Notes under the pieces: model-generated
What the model was told of the DNA's origin: nothing
The model's database searches: none
The model's input: the letters and a program-made list of their open reading frames with translations, nothing else
NCBI GenBank assembly: GCA_002435325.1
Contig: DJMJ01000024.1
Coordinates: 141,711-205,710 of the forward strand
From: Nitrospira sp. UBA6493
Lineage (GTDB): Bacteria; Nitrospirota; Nitrospiria; Nitrospirales; Nitrospiraceae
DNA length: 64,000 nt
Direction: 5' to 3'
Translations under genes and position numbers: made by a program
Shown: positions 60,261 through 64,000 of the stretch, in pieces
Layout of the letters: each line of letters opens with the position of its first letter
Numbering within the stretch: the stretch's first letter is position 1

Positions 60261-62209
60261 CTTGCGTCATGGCTGGTGACCCTGGCCATGCCTTCATGAC
60301 CATCCGGCTGCGCCACTGGCCAAGTGACGAGACCTGACACCCCTTCAGCCGCACCGACAGCCACCTGCTGCTTGGCGTAAATCTGCGGCAGCTGGTTCGT
60401 GCCGAACTTGGAAATGTAGAGGAACACGTGCTCGCGGCTGTTCACCCGCACCGCCCAGGGCTGGAAATCGTTCTTGTAGAACTCTTCGCAGAGCTGCATC
60501 GCATCCAGGCAGGACAGGGTGCTCGGATCGTTCAACGTGTAGTAGTAGTCCAGCGGCAGATCGTACTCTTCCTGCTTGTGGATCGTGATGCCGAACTTCT
60601 CCGGATTGCGCACCATCGGCGTGTGCCGGTAGGCCACGAAGTAGAACAGCTCCACCGAATGGATCACCGGCTGGTTGTCGATGACGAACTGCCGCGTCTC
60701 CAGCGCCTCGTCGCGCGTCTCGCCGGGGAAGCCGTAGAAGGCCATCACGTGGTTCCAGATCCCCGCCTTCGCCGCCTGGTGGAGGTTGTTCTGGATCACG
60801 CTCTTCTTCGCGTGCTTGTCCATGAGGTTCAGCACGCGTTCGTTCGCCGACTCCATCCCGTAGTAGAGCGTGCAACAGCCGGCCTTGGCCGCCAAATCCC
60901 AGATCGCCTGATCTTGCAAGGTCTCTTCGAAGCGGATCAGCGTCGTCCACTTGATCCCGGTATTCTGCTCCACCAGCAACTGCGAGACTTTCTTGAACAG
61001 GGCGGGCGGATAGGACTCGTCGCTGAAGAGAAAATGCCGGCAGTTGTACTTGTCGCGCAACGCCGTCACCTGCTCGATCACATGCTGCGCCGTCATGCCG
61101 CGATATTGATCGAAATAGCCCTGCCCGTGGTCGCAGAACGTGCAGCGGCCCCAATAGCAGCCGCGCGTCGCGAGATAGGGAATGATCAACTCCGGCACGA
61201 AGTAGCGGTCCAGCGGCAGGCCGTCGAAATCCGGCAGCGGGAGGGCTGCCGTCTTCTCCGTATAGACTTCCTTGCTCTGCTTCACCCCGTCGGCATGGCG
61301 ATACATGAGGTTCGGCACCGACTCCATCGCCCGCTGGCCGTTCAGCGCCTCGATGTACCAGAGCAGCGCATGCTCACCTTCGTAGAGGATCGCCGCATCG
61401 AACACCTCGGTAAAAAACCGCTCGTGGTGCGGTAGCTCTTCCTGCAGCCGCGTGATCACGTTCCCCCCGACCACCACCTTAATGTGCGGGAAGGTCTCCT
61501 TGATCATCTTGCAGAAGGTCAGGCCTGCCAGCAGCTGCATCTGCGTGCCGATGGACACGCCGACCACATCCGGCTTCTCTTTGGCGACCGACGGCAACAC
61601 GAGCTGGTTGCAGATGTCGCGGTACACGTTCACCTGCTCGTCGTCGAGACAGGCGAAGACTTCCTTCGAGACGCCCGGCCTGTAGCCCAGGTTGCTTTCC
61701 ATCGGATAGAAGACAAGCGAGGCCGGATAGTAGGCGGCGGAAATATACTGCATCACCTCGCGGAAGCAATTCAGCGCGCCTTCCAGTTTCTCGGCTTCGT
61801 AAAACCGTTCGCCGCGCACGATCAGCTTGGCGTCTTCCGCCCGCTCCGCCAGGTCGAACACGTCCACCGCATAGGCCTGCTCCAATACGGCCTTCTGATC
61901 CGCCTCGCGGTCCGTGAGCGTCCCGGCCTTTTCTTTATCTTGCAGCGGCTTGAGCTGCATACCCAGACGGCCCTTCACCCAGATCAGGAACTCCATGGTG
62001 AAGAAGTGGTCGTACATTTCGATGTTGATGTCGCGCTGCACGACCGTATGCCCGGCTTCGCGCAGCACCGACGTCAGCGACGGCAGCGCCAGATAGGGCG
62101 CCGTCGGCACCCACTCGGGTGGAAACAGCAGCATCACCTTGGAGGTCTTCCGATCCTCTTTCTTGATCGGCGACAATCCATCTATTTGTACGAGACCTGA
62201 AGCGCTCAT
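60257..62209 (-). CDS. B12-binding-domain radical SAM protein, copy 1
   Basis: A 650-aa protein: an N-terminal B12-binding-like region (VMLLFPPEWVPTAPYLALPSL; later VVGVSIGTQMQLLAGL and VVVGGNVITRLQEEL) and a radical-SAM core with cluster cysteines in RGCYWGRCTFCDHG, the ESANERVLNLMDK segment and FYGFPGETRDEA. A helical insert (~100-200) precedes the VVGVS part. ATG 62209 is preferred; the 25 extra codons upstream run into repeat copy D. It is paralogous to the partial gene at 62369. Substrate unknown, and the enzyme would depend on corrinoid supply. Confidence 0.9.
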   Translation of the reverse strand: MSASGLVQIDGLSPIKKEDRKTSKVMLLFPPEWVPTAPYLALPSLTSVLREAGHTVVQRDINIEMYDHFFTMEFLIWVKGRLGMQLKPLQDKEKAGTLTDREADQKAVLEQAYAVDVFDLAERAEDAKLIVRGERFYEAEKLEGALNCFREVMQYISAAYYPASLVFYPMESNLGYRPGVSKEVFACLDDEQVNVYRDICNQLVLPSVAKEKPDVVGVSIGTQMQLLAGLTFCKMIKETFPHIKVVVGGNVITRLQEELPHHERFFTEVFDAAILYEGEHALLWYIEALNGQRAMESVPNLMYRHADGVKQSKEVYTEKTAALPLPDFDGLPLDRYFVPELIIPYLATRGCYWGRCTFCDHGQGYFDQYRGMTAQHVIEQVTALRDKYNCRHFLFSDESYPPALFKKVSQLLVEQNTGIKWTTLIRFEETLQDQAIWDLAAKAGCCTLYYGMESANERVLNLMDKHAKKSVIQNNLHQAAKAGIWNHVMAFYGFPGETRDEALETRQFVIDNQPVIHSVELFYFVAYRHTPMVRNPEKFGITIHKQEEYDLPLDYYYTLNDPSTLSCLDAMQLCEEFYKNDFQPWAVRVNSREHVFLYISKFGTNQLPQIYAKQQVAVGAAEGVSGLVTWPVAQPDGHEGMARVTSHDAS

Positions 62210-62235
62210 AATCCCCCAGCCGCGACTTCTACTCT

Positions 62236-62361
62236 CAGGATGTTCAAAAAGGTCTTCCGGCAAGGCCGCAGACGACGAAAGCACCGGAGGCGTACCCTCT
62301 GGGGTACGTTGAGGATGCTTTCAAGGCGAGAACGCCGCTGGGAGCCTTTTTCAACATCCTG
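62236..62361. repeat. Structured repeat element, copy D
   Basis: The outer stem CAGGATGTTcAAAAAGG pairs with CCTTTTTcAACATCCTG. Inside: CCGGC/GCTGG, constant AAGGCCGCAGACGA, stem GAAAGCA/TGCTTTC, apical TACCC-TCTG-GGGTA and constant GCGAGAACGC. It begins 8 nt after the TAA of the gene at 62369. Confidence 0.93.
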
Positions 62362-62368
62362 CATATCA

Positions 62369-64000
62369 TTACATCTTCCCCGCCAGCGTATGCGTCACCC
62401 CAGCCGTTTTCATCGCCTGATACTGCAACTCCGGCAACTTCCCCAACCCGAACTTCGCGATATAGAGAAAAATATATTCCCGGATGTAGAGCCGCAAATC
62501 CCAGCCCGCGTAATGGTTCCGTTCGAATTGTTCAAACACCCGCTCGGCCTCTTCGATGCTCAACCCGTCCTTCACCGTGAAGTAGTAATCGAGCGCCAGG
62601 TCCCACTCGGGGTTCTTGTAGGCCGTCACGCCCCACTTCTCCGGATGCTTCGCCACGGGATTGTGCCGGCCCAAGTCGAACGTGCCGAACCCCAGCGAAT
62701 GCACATGGTCCTTGTTCTGCTCCAGGAACTCCACCGAGGACCAGGCTTCCTCTTTTGTCTCGCCGGGAAAGCCGAAGAAGCCCATGCAGTGGTTCCAGAT
62801 GCCGGCTTCCGCCGTGCGCTTGAGATGCTCGGTCATGATGGCGGTCGTCGTGGCCTTGTCCATCAGCTTCAGCACCCGCTCGTTCCCTGACTCATAGCCG
62901 AAGTGGAGATACTTGCAGCCGGACTCCTTCGCATCCTGCCAGACCTGATCTTCCAACAGGCTCTTCTCGAACCGCATGTGCGTCGTCCAGGCGATGTCCA
63001 TCTTCTGGTCGATCAAGCCGCGCGTCAGTTTGCGGAACAGGGCCGGCGGATAGGACTCATCGGTGAAATGGAAATGCCTCGCCCCGTACTTGTCACGCAG
63101 ATGTTTGATCTCGCCGAGAATGTCCTGAATCTTCTTTGTCCGATAACCGGCAGTATAACCCTCGCCATGGTCGCAGAATTCGCAACGGCCCCAGTAGCAG
63201 CCTCTCGTTGCCAGATAGGGCAGAATCTTCGTCGGGACGAAATACTTCTCCAGCGGCAATCCGTCGAAATCCGGCGGCGGCAGCGCATGCATGTCTTCCG
63301 CAAAGCTGGTCGCAGAGGTATGGACCCCGGTGGCATCCTTATAGATCGTGTTCGGCACCTCGGCCAGGCTCCGCTTCGCCCCCACCGCCGAAACGAGCTG
63401 GACGAAAGCCGTCTCCCCTTCATAGACCACGGCGCTGTCGAAGTATTGGAACAGGGGCGACTGGGGCAGCACATCGCGCAATCGCGTGACCGTATTGCCG
63501 CCGATCGTGATGTGGATATGGGGGAAGTGCTGCTTGATGAGGGCACAGAAAGTCATGGTGGAGAACATCTGCTGCTGCAGGACGATCGAGATCCCGATCA
63601 CGTCCGGCTGAGCCTGCTCGATCGCCGGCTTCACCAGATGGTCGAACACATCGCGATAGATATTGACCTGCTCGTCGTTCACCGCCTCCATCACTTCGGA
63701 GGAGACGAAGACCTTATAGGACAGATCCGTCTCCATCGGCGGCATGCAGATCCGCGCCGGAGCATAGACCATCGAGATGACCGACGTAACCTCACGGAAG
63801 ACTTGAATAGCCCACTCTAAATTATCGATTTCATAGAAAACTTCACCACGGATTATCGCCTTGGCCTTCTCCGCTTTCTTGATCAGTTCATCGATCTTCT
63901 GACGGGTCACATCGCAGAGCGCGAGCTGCAAATCCATCTCGGCTTCGCTCAACTCCCGCTTCTTCGAGGCCTTGCGGAGCCGGTCGAGCTGCTGCGGTAC
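62369..64000 (-). CDS. B12-binding-domain radical SAM protein, copy 2 (partial, N-terminus outside window)
   Basis: At least 543 codons, open to the right edge. It parallels copy 1: PPMETDLSYKVFVSSEVMEAV, DVIGISIVLQQQMFSTMTFC, ITIGGNTVTRLRDVL, cluster motif RGCYWGRCEFCDHGEGY, YESGNERVLKLMDKA and FFGFPGETKEEA. The C-terminus aligns to copy 1 up to SKFG/AKFG and then diverges. Copies are clearly homologous but far from identical, so the duplication is old. The reaction is unknown. Confidence 0.9.
   Translation of the reverse strand, partial: VPQQLDRLRKASKKRELSEAEMDLQLALCDVTRQKIDELIKKAEKAKAIIRGEVFYEIDNLEWAIQVFREVTSVISMVYAPARICMPPMETDLSYKVFVSSEVMEAVNDEQVNIYRDVFDHLVKPAIEQAQPDVIGISIVLQQQMFSTMTFCALIKQHFPHIHITIGGNTVTRLRDVLPQSPLFQYFDSAVVYEGETAFVQLVSAVGAKRSLAEVPNTIYKDATGVHTSATSFAEDMHALPPPDFDGLPLEKYFVPTKILPYLATRGCYWGRCEFCDHGEGYTAGYRTKKIQDILGEIKHLRDKYGARHFHFTDESYPPALFRKLTRGLIDQKMDIAWTTHMRFEKSLLEDQVWQDAKESGCKYLHFGYESGNERVLKLMDKATTTAIMTEHLKRTAEAGIWNHCMGFFGFPGETKEEAWSSVEFLEQNKDHVHSLGFGTFDLGRHNPVAKHPEKWGVTAYKNPEWDLALDYYFTVKDGLSIEEAERVFEQFERNHYAGWDLRLYIREYIFLYIAKFGLGKLPELQYQAMKTAGVTHTLAGKM

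Noticed and set aside
1..64000. General reassignment of TAG to a sense codon
   Set aside because: Many intact genes (rpmB, hemC, rplM, phzF, HNH) end correctly in TAG, so the two in-frame TAGs are local events.
1..64000. CRISPR array, integron or prophage
   Set aside because: No regularly spaced direct repeats, integrase or phage structural genes are visible.

Overview
The window looks like a chromosomal segment of a Nitrospira-type bacterium (phylum Nitrospirota). This is inferred from gene families, synteny and moderately GC-rich codon use, not from any 16S sequence. Evidence includes a long heme/tetrapyrrole operon led by a HemX/CcsA-like protein, a TonB-dependent receptor (so an outer membrane), a short EF-Ts, and several secreted proteins of no recognised family. 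No rRNA, prophage or CRISPR array is visible. Two tRNA genes are present: tRNA-Gly(CCC) and tRNA-Leu(CAA).

Layout. 1-6.9 kb is a corrinoid acquisition and activation locus on the minus strand. It has two units, each behind its own cobalamin riboswitch: receptor/CobO/CWC protein/BluB, and BtuF/BtuC/BtuD. 7-9.8 kb holds an unknown 459-aa exported protein, a SemiSWEET transporter, L28, a possible small lipoprotein split by an amber codon, and tRNA-Gly. 9.9-15.2 kb is a damaged accessory locus. A secreted ricin-like/cysteine-rich gene is split by a complete IS256-family element with a 9-bp target duplication. It abuts, head to head and without an intergenic region, a caspase-like (C14)/DUF4384 gene. 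15.3-20.8 kb is ndk, a lipoprotein gene, gcvH, lpdA, a helix-hairpin-helix gene and tyrS. 20.8-22.2 kb has mtnA and a ribbon-helix-helix protein. 22.4-38.4 kb is a nearly continuous minus-strand run: hemX-like, hemA, hemC, cobA/hemD, a CBS gene, hemB, ribF, tilS, hpt, ftsH, folP, glmM and comEC. comEC has an in-frame TAG near its 5' end.

38.5-50 kb is mostly plus strand: rsmI, a YggX-like gene, two tandem bifunctional-nuclease genes, rplM-rpsI, argC-argJ and rpsB-tsf-pyrH-frr-alr. 50-64 kb is mixed: a truncated heme-peroxidase remnant, a thiamine-binding family protein, a precorrin-2 dehydrogenase-like protein, HNH endonuclease, Rieske and 2Fe-2S proteins, MoaB, a CBS protein, an alcohol dehydrogenase, PhzF and three radical-SAM proteins. 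Two of the radical-SAM proteins are paralogous B12-binding types.

How it fits together. Corrinoid import and adenosylation at the left end could supply the B12-binding radical-SAM enzymes at the right end. The hem operon makes uroporphyrinogen III and precorrin-2, and the separate dehydrogenase could carry this towards siroheme.

The most interesting signal is a family of four ~125-bp structured elements (52.6, 56.4, 58.6 and 62.2 kb). Each sits in the same orientation within 0-8 nt of the stop codon of a minus-strand gene. Their stems change by compensating substitutions while the internal-loop sequences stay constant. This points to selected secondary structure, such as a 3'-end RNA element or a palindromic mobile repeat.
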